Positions 46,048 to 56,316 are shown, numbered from the stretch's first letter. The stretch: 64,000 nucleotides of DNA from Cyathus striatus (GCA_025738555.1 JAOVFP010000003.1:2356001-2420000), one strand, 5' to 3'. Program-made: numbers and translations. Notes: generated by a model from the sequence alone, not told the origin.

Positions 46048-47661
46048 TTAGAGAAAACCCATGTCTTTGACTTCTTTGAAAGCTTTCGTCTTTTCGTCGC
46101 CTTCATCCATGTTTGCAAAAATAGCTCGGATGTATTTGCTAGCATCCGATCCTTTCGTGAATTTCGGGGGTTGGTTTGAATTTTGATATCCCCTGTTCTG
46201 GTTCGTGTTTGAGCTGGAGCTCTGGCTTCTGTTGGAGTTTCCCTGGTTTCTCCCTGGGCAGTCTTTGGACATATGTCCTTTGTTTCGGCATCGGAAGCAT
46301 CATCCTTCTTTCATCAGTTGTGTTCTTTCTTCTACTGTAAGCCGATTGATGTCGACTTCCATTCTGTCCACGTCCATGGCGAATGGATCACATTGTTGTT
46401 GTTGTTGGGGTCTAGAGAGGATGGGTCTTCTTCCTTCTCTGTTCTGGTCGTAATGTATCCCTTCTCGGTAGTTTCAATTGAATTGTCGAGCATCTGTCTT
46501 CCATTCATCTAGAGTGGTCGGGACTTCCTTCTGTCCGTAGACTTGTCTTCGGAGTGGTTTATTTAGACCTTGTTTGAAATAGTCTGTTAGGGTATGGTTG
46601 TCATTTTGTTCGGAGAGTTCTTTGAGGATGTCGAACTCTGTGATGTATTCGTCGGCAGATCATTTTCCTTGTTCGAGTTTCTGGAGTTTGAACCATGCTT
46701 CATCTTTGGCGTCTACTGGGTCAAAATTTTCTAGAAAGGATTTCTTGAAGTTTGACCAGCTTTCGATTCGTGGAGTTCCTGCATCATTATTGAAGTATTG
46801 ATTATACTTCATTTGTTTCCATGCTCCTGCGGTTCCTCCTTCAATGTAAGAGAGTGCGAATGACACTCTAGCTTTGTCGGTCTTGTATACTCCATCATTG
46901 ATGTAAAGATAGAGTTCGACGCTTCTAATCCAGTCTTTGGATTTTCATTTGTCGCTGTTAAACTTAAATGGTGGATTAAGTTTAAGTTCTTTCGTATTTT
47001 CTGCGTCGTCGGGGTTTGTGTTTTGTCTAGAGTTTCCTGAAGGATTTCCGGGGTTTCCTCCTCCTCCGCCTCCGGATCCACTAGGGAATCCAGGTGGTGG
47101 TCCACCGAATCCTCCTGGGGGGCCACTTGGCTCTTCTCCAGGGTCAGAGTTTGATTGCTTCTTTCCTTCAATTCTAGCAGCTTTCATAGCTTCTAGAAGT
47201 TCTTCTTCAGCAAGATTTCTGGGTGCGTATACATCGGTTCTGGTCTGGTCTTCCATGACAATAGTAGCCATTTTTTCTGATGCTGTTTCGTAGTTTTCGG
47301 TTTCGGTGTTTCCGCTGCTCGGTGTTTGTTTCGGTGAGGCTAAGATTTGCCTGAATAATTCCTGTGCTGCAGGTGAAATTATCTGTTCGGTTAAGGCAGG
47401 GTTTGTTTGCGTCGGTGTCGGTTCTTCTGATATGATGGTGAGAGGTGTAATCGATGGTAGGGGTATTACTGGTCGGTTCAGTAATGTCGGTCGTCTTTGT
47501 ATATCAGAAATTCGTCTTCTGGTTGGTCGTTCGATGATGTTTGCAAACGGGAATATGCTTCCTCCTTCTGGTGGTGATACAACAGTTTGTTGTTCCCTTT
47601 CTTCTTCTTCGGAGTCAGAGTTGTGCCCTGTAGGGGCTCTCCACTGTCCGTAAGACGTCAT
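46048..47661 (-). pseudogene. gag: Gypsy-2 Gag, four in-frame TGA codons
   Basis: It starts at ATG 47661 (MTSYGQWRAPTGHNSDSEEE) and ends at TAA 46050-46048. An acidic, Pro/Gly-rich N-terminal part (GGFGGPPPGFPSGSGGGGGG) is followed by a capsid-like domain (SYIEGGTAGAWKQMKYNQYF, WSNFKKSFLENFDPVDAKD, FKQGLNKPLRRQVYG). A CCHC knuckle C-FRC-RNKGH-MSKDC follows. TGA codons interrupt the frame at 46945, 46660, 46474 and 46300, each where an Arg or Lys-like residue would fit. The last is the residue before the knuckle. The last codons contain the heptamer GGGTTTT, placed as G GGT TTT in the gag frame two codons before the stop; pol lies in the -1 frame. Confidence 0.88.
46054..46060 (-). promoter_or_regulatory. 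Candidate -1 frameshift heptamer GGGTTTT (gag/pol, Gypsy-2)
   Basis: On the minus strand the gag frame reads ATG GGT TTT CTC TAA. The X XXY YYZ heptamer is in register and the pol frame begins one base back. No downstream pseudoknot was assessed. Confidence 0.5.
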
Positions 47662-47700
47662 GTGTTTCGATGTGCTGCACTGGACAGTGCAAGCATTTGG

Positions 47701-47713
47701 CAAGCTTCAGCTT
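47701..47713 (-). promoter_or_regulatory. Gypsy-2 self-complementary primer-binding site
   Basis: Next to the 5' LTR the plus strand reads CAAGCTTCAGCTT, one base from the LTR edge. Its exact reverse complement AAGCTGAAGCTTG lies in the LTR plus strand at 47889-47901. In RNA terms an internal LTR segment can pair over 13 nt with the primer-binding site, as in Tf1-like self-priming. Confidence 0.7.
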
Positions 47714-47714
47714 T

Positions 47715-48244
47715 TGTTACGATTGTCGATATTCAGAAGAATATAATCGTACAAGTCAAAAGTCACGTGACTTAACTGATCCAAAGAACAAGTTAAATCA
47801 GTTTCGAAGTAATTCTCGTTACAAGACAAGAAGCTTAAGTTGAAAACTTAAGTGTTCGAAGTCGAGTAAGAATCAAGTAGTATTCTTTAAGCTGAAGCTT
47901 GGTCTCTACAGGCCAAGTTCCTACTGTTTAAATACAAACTAATTTGTACTAATAATAGATAAAGTATGAGTCAAAAGTAATATGTAAAAGACTGCACATT
48001 AATAAGGCGCAGTAAAGAAGTGTGAAAATAAAGTAATTATAGTACAGATGACTCGAGTTGAGTCAAAAAGAAGTAAAACATGAGAAAGGTAAGTATAAAT
48101 GAGTAATGACTTATACGTAGTCATTATGAATCAATAGTATAAATAAAGCTGTATAAAAGTAAAGATGTTTGGTATCGATAGTTGTACCAAACATGTCAAA
48201 GTAAACCAATTGTAAACAAAGTAAAATAAAGAAAAACCGTAACA
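47715..48244 (-). repeat. Gypsy-2 5' LTR
   Basis: 530 bp, identical by eye to the other LTR. If the self-primer marks the RNA start, transcription begins near 47901 on the minus strand, leaving about 340 bp of U3. Confidence 0.95.
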
Positions 48245-48249
48245 CAGTC

Positions 48250-48830
48250 AGCTTCCGCTGGAACAGTTTGTTTTCCAAGGGAAGTGTCCATGACGACAGC
48301 AGTACCAATGCTGATCAGATTGGAAGGCTCCTCATTGATGGTTTCGTTATCCAAGATATTGCTACAGTGGAAGAGGTTGAAACAAGTGGCCAGAGTAAAG
48401 GTAAAGTCATCTTGCACTTTTACTTCATTCGGAAGCCCTTCATCCAACCATTTCAGAATGTTACTCGATAGACCCTGAGCATGAATTTCATGCTCTTGTG
48501 TTTCATCGCTATCCCCTTCATCCACCTCTTCCACATTGACATTCACCTTCTCAATTGTTGCACAAATATCGCGCCATTTAACAATAAGAGGTTTATGCCT
48601 TGGTTTCTCCTATGTGATAAATAAGTATGCATTATGAAAAATTATGATACCAGTATGTATGCTTTTTCACTCGTCATTTGATTGTACTGACATAGGAGTT
48701 AGGTGGTCGACAATGGTGTTGATTTTCTGGCTTTTACGTTTCAACCCATTCAACCAAGATTCCACTAACATTGCTCTCTCGTCAGCCATGGATATCGGGA
48801 CAACAGAAAAGATCTTTATAACAATGGCCT
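48250..48830 (-). pseudogene. hAT transposase C-terminal remnant
   Basis: The minus strand reads KIFSVVPISMADERAMLVES then WLNGLKRKSQKINTIVDHL, resembling the dimerisation region of basidiomycete hAT transposases (SMADER..S..TW.N...RN.Q). A putative intron (GTACAA..ACATAG) separates it from an acidic tail ending VPAEADWLMT; the last codons and the TAG (40198-40200) lie beyond Gypsy-2. About 180 residues remain and the catalytic region is absent. Farther upstream (49043-48816) an open frame with LIVRDDGLKLLKYMQSIKNE might be another piece. Confidence 0.55.
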
Positions 48831-49312
48831 ATTATAATGTATGTGTGTGAATTGAATGGCAACTTCATTCTTAATACTCTGCATATACTTCAGCAACTTC
48901 AGTCCATCATCTCTTACAATGAGATCTTGCAGCTGTACAACACAGCAAGCCAAAAGGTATAAACAATAGGCTACATATCTAGAATATGATATTATAAAGA
49001 GTTCTGCTGTGTTGGAGCTATTTAGCACTAATTCGCATATCATTCTTAACCGTCTCTTAAGTAGTCGCTAATTAGCTAGCTAATTAGCCATGCGAATTAG
49101 GTCGTGCGAGTTTCGCAAAGCTATTTCCCGGAGCACTAGGTGAAGCAAGGGTGAAAAGATTAGAAGCGCTGGAACAGACTCGCGCGCATCCTTTTTGAAC
49201 CCAAATTCACACGTTAGCGGTTAGCGCATCCGGAGTCGAACCGGGAGTGTGCAAGCGTTCAAGGGCTCAATTTGGCCAAGGGGCATTTAGTTTTGACGTC
49301 TTCGCAAACACC

Positions 49313-51600
49313 ATGACCACCATGACCACCACCACCCCAACTACACCTACTAGCACCTCTACTTGATCTCCCTCCTGCGTCTCGCGGCCACTTCCATACC
49401 CCCTCCTTACTCCGACTCTTGTTGAGCTGCGCGAAGGTTGTTTCAGATTCCTGGAGAGAGCTTCGGTGGAGAGCGCTTGTTCCTCCCCAACGACAAGCAT
49501 ACGCAATGCATGCTGGACCACCGAAGTAGCATTTGGTGGAAGTGTTGCCTATGACGCTTTTTGTTCCTCGGCCTACGATTCCGACTGCTCAGGCACCGAG
49601 GATGATGAGTGGACTGAAAGTCGACGGGTCTGTGCCTATATCGTTTAGTCTTGTGCCTCCACCCCCTCCCGTGCAGCCTCCGCAGGGAGCTGTGAGATCT
49701 CAGGCCTCCTCCCTTACCTTCTCCGCTTCGATGAACTTCGGTACCTGGGGGCATGTATGCTTCGCGAGTGGTGGACACTCAAAAGCCTTCTCCGGAAAGA
49801 CAGGGGTCGTTGGATACGCAACTTTCGTCAAAGGTTGCTTTTCGCAGGCCAAACTTCCACCCCAAGGCACTTGGAGCCAGACCAAGATAATGGAGTTTCT
49901 CGGGGTGGGTTCAGTTCGATGGGTGCGGAGGGTGCGACTCTTGTTCAAAAGAGGTAAGTGTAGTGGTGATGTTGATGAGTTACTATTTTCGCTTATGAGT
50001 TTGCATTTTGCTAGTCGTTATGAACCTCAGCGGATGTTACCACTGGTGAGATCAAGGAAGCTATGTCAACTCCGAGTTCGTCTGTTACGGCTTCGCCACC
50101 TACGTTGAGTGGTCCTGCTAAGCCTGTGAATGCGAAAACCTCCCCGCTACGCCCTTCCACGTTGTCGTTGTCCCAGGATGCAGTTACTGGACTTTGGATT
50201 AGAGGGGCCCCTGTTTCTGGCGCAAATCGCCGACAAGTCCGCTGGCTTAGTCGCTTACAGTGCCACTTATTTCGTCCTCTATTCCGACTTCTCCTGCTGC
50301 GTCGATGTTGAGTCATAGGAACTTGTGAAGGATGAGATCAAAGTCTACCCTTGATGATTCCTCCCCTTTGCCTAGGAATGTTTTGTTGTCCCGCAGCCCG
50401 CTTTCTGGTGCTGATACTTCCTTTTTCTCCTCCCATCCCATACAGGCCCTATCGAAGGACAGCGGAAGGCCGTCCGTAGATGCGGATTCTGTCTCTCTTC
50501 GTAGTTCCCATTCTCAACCTGCATCTCCTCCTAATATGGACCGTCGTCAATCCCTTCGTACAAAGTTACCTCTCCCCAATCTATGTCGTAAACGCAATAA
50601 ACAAGATGATAGTGCGAGTCTTGTCCCGCCTGGAATAGTCGATTCTGAGACTCTTCAAGTCAAGGATATGAACTTTGAGCTCGTGCGCCCCAATATTGGT
50701 CGCTTTGAGACGTCCCGCGCGAGTGAGGATTCCGGCGTGCTTGGGCGGGAGGAGCCTAGCGATGTGCGTCTCGAGTTCCTTAGAGCCGAGAGTTCCGCTT
50801 TCTCCGTTGTCTCTGGCGGAGGCACAAGTTTGTTTCTCCACTCGCAGATTCATCCCCGACTAGTAGTAGTACGCTGTCATATGATGCCAGGCGGGCCCAC
50901 TGTCCCTGGTTCGCGAAGCACTGCCGATCTGAGTCCTCTGTGGACGCACGCCGCCAGCGGGAGTTGAAGTTGATGACGATCATGTCGTCGACCCCGCCTT
51001 CCCAGGCAGGAATGATCGAGAAGGTTTTGCTCGATGGCGTTCCGTCATCTGTGCGATATCTTGTTTGGTCCATGCTTACGGATGGAAAGGCTCGGGTGGG
51101 AACTGATGTTCGGGGCCAATCACAGATCCATCCCCGACTAGTAAACTGTCACTGTTACCAGACGGGTCTGCCTGCATCCTCCAATATTGAGAGAGATACA
51201 GAGTTGTGTTTCCAGGATCAGCTGCACCTACATGGTACCGAAGGGCTTGTTCTGTCACTACTTCAAGCGTGTAGGTGGATTCTGTGCGTTCAAGTCTTCG
51301 AGTGATATTGGTTTCATTAAATCTAATGCATGGAGCTGGGATGCGTGGTGGGGTGCATCCTCCATGTCTTCAACCACCTGGTCGTGTCTCTTTTGTGTGA
51401 ATGACACTGAAACTAAATTTCTATGCCACTCGAGTATTGTATTTTCCAGCGGGAAACGGACGCGACTCTCGTTGTCCATAGTTGTTGGCTTTAAAGGGGT
51501 ATACATTGCCCATACATATACGAGTAGTGTCCGGATGAGATTTATGATAACTGGTGCTTGTAAATTATATGATTATTCATCGTTTAATGTATAGGCTTGC
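49313..51600 (+). pseudogene. TBC-domain (Rab-GAP) gene relic, copy B
   Basis: A start ATG at 49313 opens MTTMTTTTPTTPTSTST, followed by TGA (49364) where Arg would fit, then an open frame to 49648 with SDCSGTEDDEWTESRRV. Frameshifts follow. The linker at 50332-50967 holds STLDDSSPLPRNVLLSR and NMDRRQSLRTKLPLPNLC. At 50940-51110 the TBC entry motif appears: GVPSSVRYLVWSMLTDGKAR. A later block, LHGTEGLVLSLLQA (about 51230), belongs to the same domain. TBC proteins stimulate Rab GTP hydrolysis in membrane traffic. Many stops after 51110 and loss of the rest of the domain argue for a dead gene. Copy A at 15359-16210 is a shorter inverted copy. Confidence 0.65.
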
Positions 51601-53415
51601 GAAGTATATACTTAAAGCTTAGCCTTGCACTTGAAGGGCCAAGTAAGCTCGAGTTGAATCTGCCAGTCCGTAGATTCACTCTTCTTTGTTCCGTCAACAT
51701 ACTGGAGCAGATACTTAAAGTTGTATAAGATGTATTACTATTACACCCCCAGATAGTATAAACTCGGTAATAATCACTATCACAAGTAATATCATTTCAG
51801 CCGCTATGCTCCTTCCATCCAAACACAACAGAAATCATCACGTTCTTAAGCCCCCTCTAAATCTACAACTGGTAGTAAAGTTCAGGATAATTTGCAATCC
51901 ATCCGTATGCCAGGAGTGCGTTAACGTGGCTCGCATAAAAAGTACAGCTATCAACTGATTACTTAAACGTTTTGTACCTGCATCGATTAGGGGAAGTCAA
52001 AGCTGGCTGTTGGCTACCACTTAACGTCGAACTTTGATGTAGGGACTCTACTCTAAGCAAAATATAAGAAGTCACAACTGTCGGAATATTCCAACCATGT
52101 TGAAGACACGATATTCGGACTTTCTTGGCACCATGCGCCCATCAGATGGCTAATGACGCTAGGGCTTAAGGCCCTAAGGTTTCACACCCTCTCAAGACCC
52201 CTCTTCCATCCTCAAAGCTACTCGTTTGGTCCTCAAGACTGGTGTTCCGTCCGTCAAGATACGATGACAGGGTCTTTACCCCCATCGTGCAGCGCTCTGA
52301 TTGGTGGGGGGATAAGGGAGCTGGGTTGAGGCATTGGGTTAATCATACTACGTTCGTTTTTTTATTCAAACGCCTTCTCGATCAGCCACTCTGAGTCTCC
52401 TTAAGTTTCAAAGTTTCGATGAAGTTCACATGCAGGGAAATATATATATATCGGAAGGCATCTATGTGGCATGTGTTGTTGGCCTTGTAATAACATTTTT
52501 CCCGATTTATATAGATCTCTCCACATCTATATCGTAATGTGAGACCATAATTAGCATTTACATCAATGTTTGGCTTCCCTAGGTTCAGAAAAGATCTGCA
52601 TATTCTGAGGTGCTACTTTGCATCTTCAATTTACTCATAGTGAATTAATATGCAAGTATGCATTTTCTACGTTGACAGATGTGAAGGAAAACGGCTTCCA
52701 TTCAATAAAGGTCCTTATACATCGGACAGCACGCATGCAGCATGTATTTGCTTGTGGGGTTCAGACCGTGTCGACGGCATGTTTACTTTCCAATACTTAA
52801 CTCTTTCTTGAACGGTTGAATCTTATTTTTATTCGGTAAATTTAAGACCGATATAGTGGAACGTTCCACCTCGGCCCGGTAATATGGGGAACTCAAGATG
52901 TTTAGATCACGGAAATTGAGAGATACAGCGCATAAGATGTTTGGTAATGACCCGCCTGCCAACTACATGGTCACGACTAGCCTTTTTTGCGACCTTCACA
53001 CACGTTTAAGATATTCCCCAGATTCGCCTTATGGTACCGAAGGTTATTAGTGACCTTGTGTCTGCCATATGATCAACACACGATCTAGGGATTTGAAACT
53101 TAATCATTAACATGTGCTGCAACAGTCGATCAATTGAATTGTATGCTAAAAACTTCATATAATACTTAATTAATACACGAGTCTTTCATTCGTTAGTAAA
53201 TCTTGACAAATATAGATGGGCAACCCAATAAATTTCAAGTGCCGATAAATCCCTTAGCATAAAAACGAAGTAATCGCGTAACTGAGTAACCGTCCAACAA
53301 TTCCTCCTTACAACGTAACCTTCAGTCACGAAACTGAAAATTCCTAGGACGTGCGAGGTGAGAATGCTAATCAGGTCTTATTGTCATGTTATAACGCTCC
53401 TTGTAGCCGACGGAC
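51601..53415. other. No gene recognised
   Basis: About 1.8 kb upstream of the first AIG1 gene. Only short open frames, no repeats or element ends that I could support. The last part is presumably promoter for the gene at 53416. Confidence 0.4.
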
Positions 53416-54249
53416 ATGACCGACATCCCTAACATCATATTTTTTGGCGAGACCGGGGTTGGAAAGAGTTCGGTCATCAACATGCTTACAGGAGATTCCG
53501 GCGAAGCTCGCGCTGAAGTAGCCAACAATGCTTTAGGCGTCACAGCAGATGCGAAGGCTTATCTTAAAACGATAGGCGGGACAAAGTTTAACGTGTGGGA
53601 CACGCCTGGACTCAACGAAGGAACATCCGGGACTGTGGACGCAACACGTGCAGTTGAAATTTTGCTCAATCTCGTTTCATCCCGTTGCACTGGCATCAAT
53701 CTGCTGGTCTTGGTCATGCGCGCACCTCGAATTACCGACACATTGACACAAGCTTATAATTTACTTTACAGTGTTATCTGCCAGGGAAAAGTTCCCATCG
53801 CCATTGTAGTCACTGGGTTGGATGATAACTGTGTAAGAAAGAAATGGTGGGCGGAGAACAGGGGAGCATTCAACGCACAAGGGTTGCTTCTAGATGGCCA
53901 TGCCTGTTTGACCACGATAGGGCATGAAGTTGCCTACATGGAGTCTAAGTACGACATCATCGATGAGATGAACAAGGAGCAGCGCCATACCTGTTTCACC
54001 ACGATGGGGCGTGAAGTTGCCTACATGGAGTCTAAGTACGAGATCGAGCATCTTATCAATGATACTTATATAGGCAAATCCTGGGTGATACCTCGCGCCG
54101 ACGATTCGTTGATGTCCGTGATTAATGACATTCTCATCTTTATGGGGATCAAAAAAGTTAATAAAAAGGACCCGCTGTACCTAGCACTGGAGAAGATGGT
54201 GGGAGCGGATAAGGCTCAGAAGCTTATACGACGTTGGAAGTTTTTTTAA
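53416..54249 (+). CDS. AIG1-type GTPase 1, single G domain
   Basis: 277 residues from an ATG with no upstream in-frame extension. G1 is GETGVGKSS (11-19), the G2 threonine is in GVTADAK (41-47), G3 is DTPGLNEG (62-69) and G4 is VTGLD (132-136). The family (AIG1/GIMAP/Toc-like, TRAFAC class) binds GTP and oligomerises, often in defence contexts; fungal members are poorly characterised. Residues 162-190 are repeated at 191-219 (20 residues nearly the same, both containing EVAYMESKY), an 87-nt in-frame duplication. No transmembrane segment or signal peptide is visible. The next gene, 400 bp downstream on the same strand, is a longer paralogue, suggesting tandem duplication. Confidence 0.85.
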   Translation: MTDIPNIIFFGETGVGKSSVINMLTGDSGEARAEVANNALGVTADAKAYLKTIGGTKFNVWDTPGLNEGTSGTVDATRAVEILLNLVSSRCTGINLLVLVMRAPRITDTLTQAYNLLYSVICQGKVPIAIVVTGLDDNCVRKKWWAENRGAFNAQGLLLDGHACLTTIGHEVAYMESKYDIIDEMNKEQRHTCFTTMGREVAYMESKYEIEHLINDTYIGKSWVIPRADDSLMSVINDILIFMGIKKVNKKDPLYLALEKMVGADKAQKLIRRWKFF

Positions 54250-54645
54250 ATCATCTTTTGGCAATTCCAATTCGGTCGATGTAATTATTAGTTTCATGAT
54301 CTCTATGCACGTACATGTTGCGATCGTCATTTGTCTTTATTTACATTAGTGTCTATTTCATAAATTTGCTGTGCATACACATGCTCGCATTAATTCTAAC
54401 TTTACTTAAAGCATGGTGATACTGCAGGCAACAACGCGACAACCCCTCGATGTTTCTGTAAGGAATTGGACCAAACATAGCCAAAGCGAGAATGTAAATA
54501 AAGTACAAGGTTCACGTGGGCTCATGCTGTCTCCTTTCACTACACTCCAAGAATTTCACGTAGGTATTCAAGTTGCATTTACCATTCGCATTTTTTTTAT
54601 ACAGCATCTACGCCCTTTAAGTCTGCCTCCAACATTTAAATCACA
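54250..54645. other. Intergenic between the two AIG1 genes
   Basis: No supported gene. Probably holds the terminator of the first GTPase gene and the promoter of the second. Confidence 0.4.
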
Positions 54646-56316
54646 ATGTCCTTGGTTCGGAATCCTAAGTTCAACCAGTACGCGTACTTATAAGGCTATA
54701 TTTAATTTCTCATTCACTTTCATCGTTTGTTCTTAAGGTCCCGTTATAACAATATCAAAACACCGAACATTATTCTGTTCGGCTCATCTGGGGTTGGAAA
54801 GAGCTCTGTCACAAATATGCTTCCCGGAGTAGGGGAAAATCCAGCGACGTCAGTAACTGCGTCCTCTGCTAAAGGCGTCACATTCGCTGCAACCCGCTAT
54901 GTGAAGAATATCAGCGGAACGCACGTTAACGTTTTTGACACAGCTGGTCTGAACGAAGCGTCTGGGGGAACGGTGCCAGCGATCGACGCGATCGAGTCTT
55001 TATACGAACTTATCAGTACTATGCCTCCGAACGGTGTCAGTCTTCTCGTCTATGTCATCCGTGCGGGTCGGATTACAGCTATGACGAAAAAAAACTACGA
55101 TATGTTCTGGGACACTATTTGCCATAAACACGTAAAGATCGTGGTCGTCATTACCGGTCTGGAATATGAAGACATGGACGCCTGGTGGGGCCTCAACGAG
55201 AGCGCATTTAAGATGTATGGAATGACGTTTGATGGTCATGCATGCATTACAGCATCACCGTTGTTTCCAGGACTCTACCAGAGGTCGAGGGAAAAGGTGG
55301 AAGTTTTATTATCTGTGTCGTTGAAAGATACCACCCCGTGGGTTCCAAATTCATCTATCTGGCTTGCCGAGTTTCTGCGCAAGTCAATTCCTACGTCACC
55401 AAACATATTGCGATCCCAGTTTATCCGTGATTTATCTCCGGAGCTCAAACAGGCCATCTCATCCTACATGGAGGCCACTGGCGACTACGAGAACTCTGCT
55501 CAAAGGCGCCAAAGACGAAGGATTCGTGAAATTCGTTCGGATGATACAACAAATAGTGCTGATATCGTTGTATTTGCTGTGGGGACCTCTTATAATCTTG
55601 ATTCTATCCGAGTCGTTGATAAAAACATTCATTTGAGCCGTTTCGAAGTGCCCATCAATGACACAGAAAATTCACGAAACGCCAAACTAATAACTGACCT
55701 ATATACCGCACTTCTTAAGATCAACTCTCGCATTCACCTTCTTATTCTGTCGATATCCTATGCGGAAATCGACATTGGGGACCGATGGTCCGTCGTCTTT
55801 CATGTCTTATACCAGACCTTTATGGAAGGAAAGGTTCCCATCGCCGTTGTTATAAATCTCTCCCGACCCACTGAAAATTCGTGGAGTGGTACGAAAGCTT
55901 TATTCGATGCGAGGAGAATGTATTTTCATAATCACTTGATGCAAGTGGTAAACGATTCGGTCGACCATGCAAAATCGATCTCCAACGAACTGCGTCAGGA
56001 TTCCGTAGAAGCCCATCAAAGAGTCAAACGGTATCAGTCGAACCCAAACGATATTGGTCAAAACCTCTTCGATGAAATGGTTAAACATACATACACGCCG
56101 ATCCCATTTAACATATCGCCTCCTATTGCAGGCTTCTCTTCTTTCTGTGCCTCTATTCTCTGGGAGATATTGGGATTAAATACCAAGGTCCTGGCTCCGG
56201 AACTTGATGAAGCGCTTAGGAAATATTGCGGAATGAATGAAGAAATGGCTCGACGCGAAGCGAACAGGATTGCAAGACGATATTCCGAGATCCGCTCGAC
56301 AAAGATCGCATATTGA
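54646..56316 (+). CDS. AIG1-type GTPase 2 with a second, degenerate G domain
   Basis: Proposed exons 54646-54677 and 54738-56316 (60-nt intron, GTACGC..TTAAG) give 536 residues; the start MSLVRNPKFNQ joins in frame to SRYNNIKTPNIILFG. The first G domain has G1 GSSGVGKSS (26-34), G3 DTAGLNE (78-84) and G4 ITGLE (150-154). After a charged linker rich in Arg (AQRRQRRRIREIRSDD) a second half (about 287-470) repeats the fold order: SADIVVFAVG replaces the first strand, but there is no P-loop, and GKVPIAVVINLSRP echoes the GKVPIAIVVTGLD of GTPase 1. It is therefore a probable GTPase/pseudo-GTPase tandem. The C-terminus is helical (EEMARREANRIARRYSEIR). Confidence 0.85.

Larger units (their letters stand above)
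40216..48244 (-). mobile_element. Gypsy-2: Ty3/gypsy chromovirus with ORF3, recent insertion
   Basis: Two 530-bp LTRs (40216-40745 and 47715-48244), identical by eye, begin TGTTACGG and end TAACA in element orientation. A perfect 5-bp target duplication CAGTC (40211-40215 and 48245-48249) flanks it. In minus-strand order: 5' LTR, self-complementary primer-binding site, gag, pol with chromodomain, ORF3 with zinc knuckles, polypurine tract (complement of 40749-40755) and 3' LTR. It inserted a few codons before the stop of the hAT transposase. Gag and pol carry five TGA stops despite the identical LTRs. Confidence 0.95.
39918..49138 (-). mobile_element. hAT relic split by Gypsy-2
   Basis: The left end TAGTGCTCCGCGAAAC and the reverse-complemented right end TAGTGCTCCGGGAAAT fit the hAT terminal consensus. 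The subterminal region has a GGGGGCACGCCCCC palindrome (about 40028-40041). Flanking 8-mers TTAACAAC and GGTGAAGC do not match. Without Gypsy-2 the element is about 1.2 kb, so it is an internally deleted copy that keeps only a C-terminal transposase remnant. Confidence 0.7.

Noticed and set aside
49215..49240. Minus-strand CCCGGTTCGACTCCGGA resembling a tRNA T-arm
   Set aside because: No matching D-arm, anticodon arm or complementary acceptor strand is found next to it; at best a tRNA scrap.
53559..53741. Minus-strand open frame inside AIG1 GTPase 1
   Set aside because: Antisense shadow of a well-supported G domain on the plus strand.
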